From Sulfitobacter sp. DFL-14 (GTDB lineage: Bacteria > Pseudomonadota > Alphaproteobacteria > Rhodobacterales > Rhodobacteraceae): 64,000 nt of DNA. The stretch lies in assembly GCF_003335585.1 (NCBI RefSeq), contig NZ_QBFD01000015.1, positions 738,744 to 802,743 on the forward strand, written 5' to 3'. The notes beneath the pieces are model-generated. The model was not told the DNA's origin. It searched no databases and was given only the letters and a program-made list of their open reading frames with translations. How positions within the stretch are numbered: position 1 is the first letter of the stretch; each line of letters begins with the position of its first letter. The position numbers and the translations under genes were made by a program. This document shows positions 8,489 to 17,339 of the stretch, one piece after another.

Positions 8489-9051
8489 GGATCTCCCTTC
8501 GAGAGCCCGCGGTCGATGCGGTAACCTTCGGCTTGCGCCACAAGCTCGAATTCGTGGGTCGCAAGGGCGGTGGTAAAAATCTCCAGCGCCCCTTCCCCTT
8601 GCAGATCATGGTCTGTCTCGCCGAGCCAGCTGACGCAGAGCACCTCCGCCTGTGGCCACAACGTCGCGATATCGGAGGCGAGTTTCCGCAGGCTGTCGTG
8701 ACCGAGGAAATAGAGGATCTCGGACAGGATCAGCAGGTCAAAGTCGTCAACGGGCAGGTGACAGGGGTAGAAATCGTGGATGAAGCGGGCGGTGGGGACG
8801 GCCTCGCGCGCGGCCTCGACTGCGATGGCCACGGCGTCCATCCCGGTATAGCTCTCGCAGAGGTCAACCAGATGCTTGGCCAGCTGCCCGTTGCCGCAGC
8901 CCAATTCGAACGCGCTCTTGTAATGCGGGCGCAACAGCGCGCGACGGGTGGCAGCGAATTTTGCCTGCTCATAGTCGCTATGCGTGAAACCCCAGGGGTC
9001 CGAGGTTTCGGCATAGAGGGTCTGTAGATGCTGCCGGCCCACGCCCATCAC
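8485..9051 (-). CDS. NodS-like SAM-dependent methyltransferase
   Basis: A 188-residue class I methyltransferase with SAM-binding motif I in SAFELGCGNGQLAKHL, followed by YTGMDAV (motif II) and DFDLLILSEILYFL. The N-terminal DPWGFTHSDYEQAKFAATR resembles NodS-type proteins, which N-methylate a de-N-acetylated glucosamine. Here it lies directly after a PIG-L deacetylase, so methylation of a freed amino sugar is a reasonable but unproven inference. Overlaps of 4 nt occur on both sides. Confidence 0.8.
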   Translation of the reverse strand: MMGVGRQHLQTLYAETSDPWGFTHSDYEQAKFAATRRALLRPHYKSAFELGCGNGQLAKHLVDLCESYTGMDAVAIAVEAAREAVPTARFIHDFYPCHLPVDDFDLLILSEILYFLGHDSLRKLASDIATLWPQAEVLCVSWLGETDHDLQGEGALEIFTTALATHEFELVAQAEGYRIDRGLSKGDP

Positions 9052-9752
9052 GGCATCCTCCAGAAGATTTCGTCTTCAGACGCGAACTTCTCGACGAAGC
9101 CGGGCGGCAGGGTGAAACCCGACGGATCGTCGGTGACGACCCGACCTAGCTGGGTCTCATGTGCATGGATCGCCGCACGTTTTTTCGTGTGCAGATGGCC
9201 CGTCGGCAGGAGTATCGGATTGTGGCGGGCAATGGATTGCAGGAAAACGGGATCGTCCCAACGGGACCAGACGGGGTAGCTGTGAAATACCCAGTCCGGT
9301 CGTCGGGCGCGAAGCTCTCTCGCAAACTCGGCGGTCGCCCGGTGGTCCTCGTGATGGTCCTCGGCGGCAGGCGCAAGAACATGGCGCGCCCCATGGCCTT
9401 CAATGACCTGTTCGAGCGTGGCGGCAATAGTTGGCACATCCGCTTGATAAAGACGGCTGTCGGGCAGGCCCAACCAGGTCAGATCGCCTGCGGACCCGCC
9501 CAGACGCCTGATCGCCTCGATCATCTCGGTGCATCGCCGGTCTGCCAGACGCGCCGGCGTCCACTGACGCGACTTCGGATGGCTTGCACTGCCATCCGTC
9601 AGGCAGATCACATGCGCCCCCGACCCCGCAAATGCCCGCGCCAGAAGCGCGCCGCAACCGAGGGATTCATCGTCGGGATGCGGGGCCAGCACGACGAGGT
9701 TTTCGCGCCCCTCGAACACGGCCGGCAACATGGGCAGGTGCGCGACGTTCAT
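9048..9752 (-). CDS. PIG-L family deacetylase
   Basis: A 234-residue zinc-dependent deacetylase of the PIG-L/LmbE family. The metal motif VLAPHPDDESLGCG (HPDDE at about 25-29) and the downstream HHEDHRA motif are both intact. Family members remove acetyl groups from GlcNAc units in lipid anchors, mycothiol and antibiotic precursors. In this operon the acceptor is probably an N-acetylated sugar made by the adjacent glycosyltransferases. Overlaps of 4 nt link it to the acyl-CoA dehydrogenase-like gene before it and the methyltransferase gene after it. Confidence 0.9.
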   Translation of the reverse strand: MNVAHLPMLPAVFEGRENLVVLAPHPDDESLGCGALLARAFAGSGAHVICLTDGSASHPKSRQWTPARLADRRCTEMIEAIRRLGGSAGDLTWLGLPDSRLYQADVPTIAATLEQVIEGHGARHVLAPAAEDHHEDHRATAEFARELRARRPDWVFHSYPVWSRWDDPVFLQSIARHNPILLPTGHLHTKKRAAIHAHETQLGRVVTDDPSGFTLPPGFVEKFASEDEIFWRMP

Positions 9753-10843
9753 CCGAACACCCCCCGAATGCGACCGTTTGCGCCGACGGCCGTCTGCGCC
9801 GCGCGTTGCAGGAACGCATCCCGTGCGGCCTGCCGCAGATAGACCGACAGGTCACGGGCCATGCGCCCTGTCTCGGAACCGGCCTCGAAATGCCGCAGGC
9901 CGATGCTCTGCTCGACCGCGCGGATGGCGTCCAGCCCGACCTCTTCGGTGAAGAGGCGCGCCGCGATCGACGTGACCACGATATCCTCCGACGAGACATC
10001 CTCCGCTGACGTCGCTTGCGCCGCACGTTCGGTCAGGGCCATTCCGGCCCAGGCCCGCATCAGCACCGTCATCAAGCGCGTCTGCTGCGCCTCGGCCTGC
10101 ATCCGGTCCATGGCGCGAAGCTGCGCGGCGGCCACGTCCAGAAGGCCGGTGGTGGCCCCGATCTGCAAGGCCGCGATGCGCCAGACACCGCCAACGAAAT
10201 ACGGCTCTCTCAGGTAATCGCCGGGGGCACCGATCCAGTCGACATTCTCTTCGGCCATATCGGTGAAATCATATGTCCCCGACACGGTTGCCTGCATACC
10301 GAGCATGTTCCACGCCGAAGGATCGGCGCGGCGGGCATCCGTCACGTCGATCAGCGCCAGCCGCACATCGGGCCCGGAATTGACCGTCACGAGGGCGTGC
10401 GAGACCGTTCCCAGGCCGGACGCGAAGCATTTGCCGCCGTTCAGTGGCTTGTCCGCGTCCCTCGTCACCGGCACGTTGCCATCCGCCCCCCAGACGCCGA
10501 GGAACGCGCCATCCGAAATACGACGGTCCACTGTCTGCCTTTGCGGTTCGGTGCCGTAGCGCTGAATCAGGTGCAGCGCATTGATGTGCCCCTCGAGCAG
10601 ACGCCCGGCGCCAAGGTTGGCCGCCCCGACCTGCATCAGCGCCCGCGCGGTCCGGACTGGATCGGTGGTGCCGTCATCCGTCAGGAGGCTGGCCTCGCGT
10701 AACAGGTTGATAGAGCGAGCGATGGGGCGGTCGCCGCGTTCTTCATCCACGGCAGCGATCCGCAACGCGTCCGATACCTTTCGCGGAACCCGGTCCCTCT
10801 CCGGGGGTTGGTGGGCAAAAAATCGGGACTGGGATACCGTCAT
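9749..10843 (-). CDS. Acyl-CoA dehydrogenase-like flavoprotein
   Basis: A 364-residue protein with the acyl-CoA dehydrogenase layout. The helical N-domain runs to about 100, and the middle beta domain holds FLGVWGADGNVPV and LNGGKCFASGLGTVSHALV. A WNMLGMQATVSGTYDF segment matches the family's G.R.T.SG region, and a C-terminal helical bundle follows. I took the internal ATG at 10843 as the start because it overlaps the GT4 stop by 4 nt and the extra N-terminal frame looks non-coding. No clear glutamate base could be assigned. It may act on the acyl group of a lipid-linked sugar, which is inference from the operon. Confidence 0.75.
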   Translation of the reverse strand: MTVSQSRFFAHQPPERDRVPRKVSDALRIAAVDEERGDRPIARSINLLREASLLTDDGTTDPVRTARALMQVGAANLGAGRLLEGHINALHLIQRYGTEPQRQTVDRRISDGAFLGVWGADGNVPVTRDADKPLNGGKCFASGLGTVSHALVTVNSGPDVRLALIDVTDARRADPSAWNMLGMQATVSGTYDFTDMAEENVDWIGAPGDYLREPYFVGGVWRIAALQIGATTGLLDVAAAQLRAMDRMQAEAQQTRLMTVLMRAWAGMALTERAAQATSAEDVSSEDIVVTSIAARLFTEEVGLDAIRAVEQSIGLRHFEAGSETGRMARDLSVYLRQAARDAFLQRAAQTAVGANGRIRGVFG

Positions 10844-11889
10844 GAAGATACGGCCCTCAACCTGTGTCGAGTAGCGAAGGCGCGGTGTAGAACCTGCGCC
10901 CATTCTTGCGCGACCTTCTGCAACCGGAAAGCCGGGTTTGCCGTGGTCTGGAGGGGGGTGCGCCGCCATGTCTCGATCCGTGCGAGGATCTGTGCCGGGT
11001 CGTGCCCATCCACCCGTTGAACCGTATCTGCGACGATCTCGTCATTTGCACCCAGCCCCGCATGCACCAGCACCGGCGTGCCGACCGCGTTGGCCTCGGC
11101 CAGCACCAGACCGAATGTTTCGGCAAAACTGGTTTGCGGGAAGAAGAGGCACAGCGCGCGGCGCATCTGACAGATGAGGGCCGCGTGCGACAGCGATCCT
11201 AGGAACACAACGCCATCGGGCTCCGGCCCGGTGTCCCAGCTGAGATATCCCGGATCGGCAATGGCGAGCGTCAGTTTGGGTATGTGCTCCCGCAAGGTCG
11301 AGAATTGGCCGAACACCTCGCGTAGCCCTTTGTGCGGTGAGCTGGCGAAAAGCAGCATTTCGGGATGGCGCGGGGTGTCGTCAGGGCCCAGATCGTCATC
11401 CAGCGGATTGTAGATCACACGCAGATCAGGCGTATTGTCCGGCCCCAGAAACGATTTTAGCTCCTCGGCATGGGTGTTCGAGACACAGATGACGGTGACA
11501 TCGGCTGATTTCAGTGCAGCCCCCATCTTGCGGTTATGTCGACCGGGATAGACATGCAGCCACAAGAAGATCGGCAGTTCGGGGTATCGCTTGCGAAGTT
11601 TCACCGCCACCTTCCAGCGGTTTATCACAACGAGGACGTCAAGATCGTCGGTGTCCTCTATATCATCCAGTCCGCTCAGCCACCCCGCAGTAGACCATTG
11701 CTTGCAGGTGCGGCCACGCTGGAAATGAGAAATATTGAACCCCGACCGGAGCGCCGCGGCAACCCGCAGAACCGTCGCCTCGGTCCCCCCTAGTCCGCCG
11801 ATCTCCAGATCCGGCAGGTCGTAGCCTGCTGCGCTGCATGGATCTACGATGGCGACCCGCAAGTCGTCCTTGTTTCGCATCCCCTTCAT
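10840..11889 (-). CDS. Glycosyltransferase family 4 protein
   Basis: A 349-residue GT-B-fold enzyme. The Gly-rich donor-side start is in LEIGGLGGTEATVLRV, and the typical EX7E motif appears as FAETFGLVLAEANAVG near residue 280, followed by GTPVLVHAGLGANDEIV. The start at 11889 (M-K-G-M-R-N-K-D-D) overlaps the upstream GT2 stop by 4 nt. A longer in-frame extension exists but overlaps that gene and is not credible. It would add a sugar to the growing conjugate in the cytoplasm. Confidence 0.85.
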   Translation of the reverse strand: MKGMRNKDDLRVAIVDPCSAAGYDLPDLEIGGLGGTEATVLRVAAALRSGFNISHFQRGRTCKQWSTAGWLSGLDDIEDTDDLDVLVVINRWKVAVKLRKRYPELPIFLWLHVYPGRHNRKMGAALKSADVTVICVSNTHAEELKSFLGPDNTPDLRVIYNPLDDDLGPDDTPRHPEMLLFASSPHKGLREVFGQFSTLREHIPKLTLAIADPGYLSWDTGPEPDGVVFLGSLSHAALICQMRRALCLFFPQTSFAETFGLVLAEANAVGTPVLVHAGLGANDEIVADTVQRVDGHDPAQILARIETWRRTPLQTTANPAFRLQKVAQEWAQVLHRAFATRHRLRAVSS

Positions 11890-12854
11890 TGCGCGGCCAC
11901 CTGCGCGGTTGGACCGGTGGCGAGGATTGCGTCGATCTGGCTCGCGGTGGTGGTCGTTACAGGGATGTCGCGACGTCGGAGCAGTTCGGGGCGGCTGACA
12001 AAGCTCACACCGAGGGTTTCGATGTCTACCGGGACAGGGCTTACCGTTCCGCTGCGCCGCCAGTCCTCGACCTTTCCCCAAACCAGTTGGCGGTCCGCGC
12101 GGCGCCTGGCGCTGTCGTAGTCCGAGACCGCCGATTGCGTCAGGCTGTCGGGGGTCTCGATCTTGGTCAGCAGAAGTTCGGGCACGATCCAGATGATCTC
12201 GCCGTTCAGGATCAGGCGGTTGCGGAATTCGCGGTCCTCCTCGATGCAATCCTCGAACCCGCCAAGGCGGCGGAACACATCCGCGCGGAAAAGGCCCGAG
12301 TTGACATGCGTCCATTCGCCCGGCACCTGCGCGCCCATCTGCAGATTGGGAAACACGTCGTCCAGCAGCGAGATATCGCGCCGGATTTCAACGCGGCGCC
12401 CATCCGGCAGGATTAACTCATGATGGGTGAGTACGGCGGTAACCCCCAGCCGCTGGCCGGATTCCTTGTTCGCCAGTTTCCAATTCAGGCACATGTCCGC
12501 CCCGATGTCCTGCGCGGTCAGGACACGCACCTGATGCAATACCTTGTCACGGTGCGGCAGATCGTCGGAATCGTGGAACGTGACGGCATCGCCGTCGGTC
12601 AGCAAAAGGCCCGCATTCTTGGCAGTTGCAGTGCCCAGATTGGACGAGAGCCGAATATAGTTGAAGCGCGGGTCGTCGAAGAACGGGTGGGTCGCTGCTT
12701 GCGTCGCGTCCGTGCTGGCGTCATCGATCACGGTGACCCGGATGTTCCACCAGCTTTGGTCGAGTGCCGCCCGAATCGCGCCTGCGATCAGATGCGCACG
12801 GTTGTAGGTTGGAATGATGATATCGACCGAAGGGGCCAGTGGATCGGACGTCAT
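11886..12854 (-). CDS. Glycosyltransferase family 2 protein
   Basis: A 322-residue GT2 enzyme beginning SVDIIIPTYNRAHLIAGAIR, with IDDASTDAT and the metal-binding FHDSDDLPHRD (DSDD) near residue 95. The acceptor motif is probably in GGFEDCIEEDREFRNR. It lacks transmembrane segments, so it is cytoplasmic or peripheral. It is the second gene of the operon and overlaps both neighbours by 4 nt. Sugar and acceptor are unknown. Confidence 0.85.
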   Translation of the reverse strand: MTSDPLAPSVDIIIPTYNRAHLIAGAIRAALDQSWWNIRVTVIDDASTDATQAATHPFFDDPRFNYIRLSSNLGTATAKNAGLLLTDGDAVTFHDSDDLPHRDKVLHQVRVLTAQDIGADMCLNWKLANKESGQRLGVTAVLTHHELILPDGRRVEIRRDISLLDDVFPNLQMGAQVPGEWTHVNSGLFRADVFRRLGGFEDCIEEDREFRNRLILNGEIIWIVPELLLTKIETPDSLTQSAVSDYDSARRRADRQLVWGKVEDWRRSGTVSPVPVDIETLGVSFVSRPELLRRRDIPVTTTTASQIDAILATGPTAQVAAQ

Positions 12855-14326
12855 GCGATAGCCTCCATGTCAGGCTGCACGATTGCCGCGCGATAGGCGC
12901 GCAGGCTCTGGTTGGTGATCAGCGCGGCGGGTAGCGGCAGCATCAGGGTCAATAGCGCGGCAACCACCAGGGGACTGCCGTGCGTCAGGCCGACCAGCAG
13001 CAGTAGGGCCGTCACAAAAAGCGCCGCCTGACACCGGGGCAGAGACGCCGCAAGCGGGCCGTCGCCACCGACCTTATCGGTGACCACGAACTTCAGGCGG
13101 CTGCCGGTCAGGGCGTCGAACGTGGCCTTGGCCGATTGCGGCGCCAGGGCCACGCGGCAGGCGAGCGCATGCAGCATGACCGGCAGGGTCAACCCGTCCC
13201 GCACCCCGCGCCCGATAACCCGCATGGCGATATCGCACAGGGTCAGCACGATGATGCAGGCGGCCAGTGTCGCGGCGGTGGATTGACTGTGTCCGGTCAA
13301 CAGCCACACCGTCAGCAAAGAGACCGGGATTAGGGCCAGATTGAACCAGGCAGACAGCTGCGAGACGATCACCAGCCGTTTGTGCAGGTTGAACCCAGCC
13401 GCGGGCGTCAGGAGCGTGTCGAGATGCTGCAACAGCGTCTGGAAATTGCCGCTGCACCAGCGATACCGCTGCTTTTCGAGGTCCCGCAACGAAAGCGGCA
13501 ACAGCCCCTGTCCCACCACCTGATTGATGAAACGCCCCGTGAAACCGGCATGGCACAGGCGCACACCCAGTTCCGCATCCTCGGTGGTGGTTGAGCCGGA
13601 CCATCCGCCCACCGCGATCAGCGCCTCTTTCGCGATCACGCAAAGGGTGCCGGTCAGAAGCACGGCCTCGGCCTCGTCCGCAACGGTGGCATTCGCACGG
13701 AAATACTCCTCCAGCTCGGCATCCACGCCCGGTGCTGCCGAGGCCGTGCCGATATAGGATTGCGGAAACTGCACGTAATCCGCGCCGGTCTTCTCCAGGG
13801 CCTCTGCCGCACGGCTCAGGAAATCGCGCCGGACCACATAATCGGCGTCGACGGTGACGATATGGCTCGCCTCGGGATGCGTGTGCTGCAAAGCGATGTT
13901 AAGCGCTCCGGCCTTGGCCCCGACGACCCCGGTCTGGTGAAGAAACTTGATCCGGGCGGGATGCGCGGCGCAGAACTTTTCAATCGGCTTCCACAGCGCG
14001 GGATCGACCGTGTTGTTGTCCATCACGATGATCTCGTAGCTGCGAGACGGCCAATTCTGGTTCAGCAGGGCGCGCAAGGTGGCGATCACCAGATCGGGTG
14101 GCTCCGAATGGGTCGCGATGTGGATCGAGAACTTTGGAATGGCTATACCCTGCTGACCTTTCGTCAACCGTGCGGGCAGACAGGCAAGAAGCGGCCGAAG
14201 ACCCATCAACGCGACCTGAATCGCGATAATGGTCGCAGAGACGACTAATCCCACTGTAGGAAACACCACAGACAGAATCACTGTGCCCCAGATGATGACA
14301 GGTCGCAGTTCCACATTCGCCCCCAA
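12851..14326 (-). CDS. Membrane-bound processive glycosyltransferase 2 (cellulose/chitin synthase-like)
   Basis: A 491-residue GT2 enzyme with two N-terminal membrane helices (about 8-48) and several C-terminal ones (about 325-475). Visible motifs are IVTVDADYVV (DxD), TTEDAELGVRL (ED base) and QRYRWCSGNFQ, the QxxRW-type motif of processive synthases. The layout is that of cellulose, hyaluronan and chitin-oligosaccharide synthases including NodC. It is the first gene of the eight-gene unit, so it probably makes or exports the sugar backbone that the later enzymes modify. The 190-nt region upstream (14327-14513) should hold the promoter; no clear boxes were seen. Confidence 0.88.
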   Translation of the reverse strand: MGANVELRPVIIWGTVILSVVFPTVGLVVSATIIAIQVALMGLRPLLACLPARLTKGQQGIAIPKFSIHIATHSEPPDLVIATLRALLNQNWPSRSYEIIVMDNNTVDPALWKPIEKFCAAHPARIKFLHQTGVVGAKAGALNIALQHTHPEASHIVTVDADYVVRRDFLSRAAEALEKTGADYVQFPQSYIGTASAAPGVDAELEEYFRANATVADEAEAVLLTGTLCVIAKEALIAVGGWSGSTTTEDAELGVRLCHAGFTGRFINQVVGQGLLPLSLRDLEKQRYRWCSGNFQTLLQHLDTLLTPAAGFNLHKRLVIVSQLSAWFNLALIPVSLLTVWLLTGHSQSTAATLAACIIVLTLCDIAMRVIGRGVRDGLTLPVMLHALACRVALAPQSAKATFDALTGSRLKFVVTDKVGGDGPLAASLPRCQAALFVTALLLLVGLTHGSPLVVAALLTLMLPLPAALITNQSLRAYRAAIVQPDMEAIA

Positions 14327-14513
14327 GCGTTGAAGAAGTCACAATACCAATTTATAATCAGTAGCTTACTTGATTTCGACGCTACCGAAGACGCAACGAT
14401 CTTCGTCGCTATTCAGTTCCCGCGCGGGACGTTTCAAGACCCTCGCCGATGCTCCGACAATGCGCGAGAGCGCTGAGTCCGGCTTTCAACTGGATTGAAT
14501 TTGGCTGCCGTAA

Positions 14514-14892
14514 TCAGTCTCGCGGAAACCACGAGGTATCCATTTCGGCATACCGATCATGGAAATCCGTAAGGTCGATCAGGGCGTCTTCCTTCAGGAG
14601 CCGAAGACGATCCTGTTCGCGATGAATGTAGCCGTCCTCTTGCATGCGGATAAATGTCTTGCTGATGTAAACATTGGTCAGCCCGAGATAGTCGGCAATC
14701 TGGCTTTGGGTCATCGGCAATCGCGTCGGTCGTGTCGCGGTTGGTGATACGCAGCCGCGCGATCAGGTCCAGCAGCAGGTAGGCGACGCGCTCCTGTGCG
14801 CTCATCCGGCTCATGGCCCGCAGCACGTCGATAAACACGACCTGATCCGCTTGGTAACGAGGCAGCTGGATGTTTCGGACCTGATAGTCCTC
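14514..14892 (-). pseudogene. Crp/Fnr regulator remnant, frameshifted and N-terminally deleted
   Basis: Two minus-strand frames together give the C-terminal half of a Crp/Fnr protein. The dimerisation helix and RMSAQERVAYLLLDLIARLR are in one frame, and the HTH MTQSQIADYLGLTNVYISKT is in another. The frame changes at about 14720-14735. The cyclic-nucleotide-binding domain is absent, and the remnant directly abuts the stop codon of the MgtC gene. It is therefore a pseudogene cut at a rearrangement point. Confidence 0.8.
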
Positions 14893-15336
14893 CTATTTGT
14901 TGCCTCGTAGATGAAGCCAATCGAAAATGTTGAGAACTGCGAAGATCAACACCGAGATGAAGGCGGCCTCTTTCAGATATCCCAGCCCGCAAGCGACGCC
15001 GATGGATCCCACGGCCCAGATGGCCGCCCCGCTGCGGACACCTTTCAGCCGTCCGTTATCGTTCGGTGACATGATAGCTCCTGCCCCCAGGAAACCGATG
15101 CCGCCGACGATCCCCTGGATCAATCGTATGGGATCGATCGTTATCGCGTCCTCCTCGGCCAGTCCACTCAGGGCGAAGTTGAGCGTGACCGTCATCAAGG
15201 CGGCGGATCCGATCGCGACCAAGACATAGGCCCCTGCGCCCAGTGGCTTTCCCTTGATCTCACGATCAAGACCAACCACCAATCCGCACCCGCCCGAGAA
15301 AAGCACGCGAAGGATGAATTCACCGAAATCGACCAT
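14893..15336 (-). CDS. MgtC/SapB family membrane protein
   Basis: About 147 residues with four or five transmembrane helices. MgtC-family segments are intact: GGCGLVVGLDREIKGKPLG, then GGIGFLGAGAIMS and VRSGAAIWAVGSIGVACGLG. These proteins affect Mg2+ limitation, acid tolerance and membrane potential. The ATG at 15336 has a GAGG site upstream; a GTG at 15372 would add 12 residues. It stands alone on the minus strand, its 3' end fused to the Crp remnant. Confidence 0.88.
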   Translation of the reverse strand: MVDFGEFILRVLFSGGCGLVVGLDREIKGKPLGAGAYVLVAIGSAALMTVTLNFALSGLAEEDAITIDPIRLIQGIVGGIGFLGAGAIMSPNDNGRLKGVRSGAAIWAVGSIGVACGLGYLKEAAFISVLIFAVLNIFDWLHLRGNK

Positions 15337-15511
15337 TATCCGAAGCCTCGTTCTTAAAAATGACTGGATCACAAGGATCCTTAGCGGACACCGACCGAAT
15401 GCTGTTTAATCTGCATTGAAACGCCGAGCGCCGTGGATAGCTATCGTCGTATGATAACCCATGAAACTGCGGTTCCGCTAATAAACCATTCGACAAATAG
15501 TGAGAGAAAAA

Positions 15512-16027
15512 ATGCTTTTTGATGGACCTTTCATTGATGCTCTTGCGAAAGGCCTTATCCTCAGTGTCTTTGGACTCTTCTGGATCATATTGCTGGTGCG
15601 CATCGTCGGATTGAGGTCGTTCTCGAAAATGACGAATTTCGACTTCGTGATGACCGTGGCTATGGGGTCGCTACTGGCCGGGGCGTCGCAATCGCAGCAA
15701 TGGACGGGGTTCGTGCAGACAGCGACGGCGATGGCCAGCCTCTTTGCCGTCCAGTATGGCGTCTCGCGGCTGCGGCTCTGGTCGTCGCGCCTCGATGCAC
15801 TGGTTCAGAACACGCCCGTCCTGCTTATGAAAGACGGCGTCATCCTGCAGGATAACCTGCGCGCGACACGGGTGGCCGAGGAAGACCTGATCGCCAAGCT
15901 GCGCGAGGCAAACGCGCTGAATTTCACGTCGGTGCGCGCCGTGGTGCTGGAGACGACAGGCAACATCTCGGTGCTGCACGGCGATCATGTGAACGAGGCC
16001 CTGTTCAAGGGCGTCGCCGAGGCCTGA
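15512..16027 (+). CDS. DUF421 (YetF-like) membrane protein
   Basis: A protein of about 171 residues with three N-terminal transmembrane helices and a soluble C-terminal alpha/beta domain. The family motif region is FDFVMTVAMGSLLAG, and the soluble part starts near LLMKDGVILQDNLRATRVAEED. The ATG at 15512 is preceded by a GAGAG site; a GTG at 15500 is a weaker option. The antiporter gene follows one nucleotide after its stop, so the two are cotranscribed. The DUF421 biochemical role is unknown. Confidence 0.85.
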   Translation: MLFDGPFIDALAKGLILSVFGLFWIILLVRIVGLRSFSKMTNFDFVMTVAMGSLLAGASQSQQWTGFVQTATAMASLFAVQYGVSRLRLWSSRLDALVQNTPVLLMKDGVILQDNLRATRVAEEDLIAKLREANALNFTSVRAVVLETTGNISVLHGDHVNEALFKGVAEA

Positions 16028-16028
16028 G

Positions 16029-17270
16029 ATGGAAGGTGAGCCCTTTTTCGCATTCAGCAGCTATCATCTGACACTGGCCGTCGTCGGGTGCGTCGTGATA
16101 CTGGCACGCTGGTTTCCGCGGCTCGTCTCGTCGCGGGAACCGGCGGCCGCCCCGCTGATGATCCTGCTGGGTGCGTTGGCGGCTCTGACGATACCGGGCC
16201 TGCCCCTGCCCCCGGACCCCCGCACGGCATCACTGTTGTGGGAACTCGTGGCGGAGATCACGGTGATTGTCGCCCTCTTTGCGGCGGGCATGCGCGTCGA
16301 CAGCCTCGGACCCATGCGGAAATGGGGACCGACGGCGCGACTGCTTTTGTTCGCAATGCCACTGACCATCGCGACCGTCGCATTCCTGGGGGTGGTTCTG
16401 GGTGGGCTGACCATCGGCGGTGCCATTTTGCTTGCCGCCGTTTTGGCACCGACGGACCCCGTGCTTGCCGCTGACGTGCAGATCGCGCCGCCACAGGAGG
16501 GGCAGGAGCATCCCGCGCGCTTCGCCCTGACCACGGAGGCCGCGCTGAACGACGGGCTGGCCTTTCCGTTCGTCTATCTCGGCCTGATCATCATTGCGCA
16601 GGGTTTGGCGCCGGGAGACTGGGGCCTGCGGTGGCTGCTGGTAGACGTGATCTATCGGATATCCGTGGGTGCCGCGATGGGCTGGGCCGGGGGATGGCTG
16701 CTGGGCCAGATCCTGTTCAACCTGCCAAAGGAGACCCGGCTGGCCGATACCGGATCGGGGGTAATCGCCATCGCCGGTGTGTTTCTGTGCTACGGCTCCA
16801 CCGAACTAGCCGAAGGTTACGGTTTCATCGCCGTGGCTGCGATGGGCCTGTCGCTCAGGCGTATCGAGAGCGAACACAACTATCACCGCCACCTGCACGA
16901 TTTTTCGGAGTCTATCGAACATGCCCTCACGGCGCTCTTGCTGATCGCCCTGGGCGCCGTGCTGCCCGTCCTGGCAGCCGACCTGACCTTGAGCCATGCC
17001 GTGCTGGCGGTACTGCTCATCGTGGTGCTGCGCCCGCTGATCGGCTGGGTGTCATTGACAGGGAGCAGGCTGGCCCTTTCGGACCGGGCGGTGGTCGCCG
17101 TCTATGGGGTGCGCGGGATCGGATCGATTTATTATCTGGCCTATGCGACAAGCCATGCTGAACTCGCTCACCTGGGCGATCTGTGGATCATTACCGCACT
17201 GACGATTTTCCTGTCGACCATTCTGCACGGATTTTCGGTGGGTTGGAGCATGGATCGGATCGGACGATGA
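16029..17270 (+). CDS. Cation:proton antiporter (CPA1/NhaP-like)
   Basis: A 413-residue polytopic protein with about 12 membrane helices. The transport core shows LAPTDPVLAADVQIAPP (the TDP unwound segment) and LTTEAALNDGLAFPF (the ND ion-binding pair), which are diagnostic of the CPA superfamily. A further charged helix contains YGVRGIGSIYYLAYA. It would exchange Na+ or K+ for protons across the inner membrane. It is second in a DUF421-antiporter unit in a region rich in ion-homeostasis genes. Confidence 0.9.
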   Translation: MEGEPFFAFSSYHLTLAVVGCVVILARWFPRLVSSREPAAAPLMILLGALAALTIPGLPLPPDPRTASLLWELVAEITVIVALFAAGMRVDSLGPMRKWGPTARLLLFAMPLTIATVAFLGVVLGGLTIGGAILLAAVLAPTDPVLAADVQIAPPQEGQEHPARFALTTEAALNDGLAFPFVYLGLIIIAQGLAPGDWGLRWLLVDVIYRISVGAAMGWAGGWLLGQILFNLPKETRLADTGSGVIAIAGVFLCYGSTELAEGYGFIAVAAMGLSLRRIESEHNYHRHLHDFSESIEHALTALLLIALGAVLPVLAADLTLSHAVLAVLLIVVLRPLIGWVSLTGSRLALSDRAVVAVYGVRGIGSIYYLAYATSHAELAHLGDLWIITALTIFLSTILHGFSVGWSMDRIGR

Positions 17271-17339
17271 GGAACACGGAACCCGATGCAGGTGTCGAGA
17301 ATTTGCTCGGGAAGCTCATGAACGCAGGAAAGGGCCGAA

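Noticed and set aside
11890..12315. The long N-terminal extension of the GT4 frame
   Set aside because: It overlaps the upstream GT2 gene and lacks protein-like composition; the start at 11889 with a 4-nt overlap fits the operon pattern.
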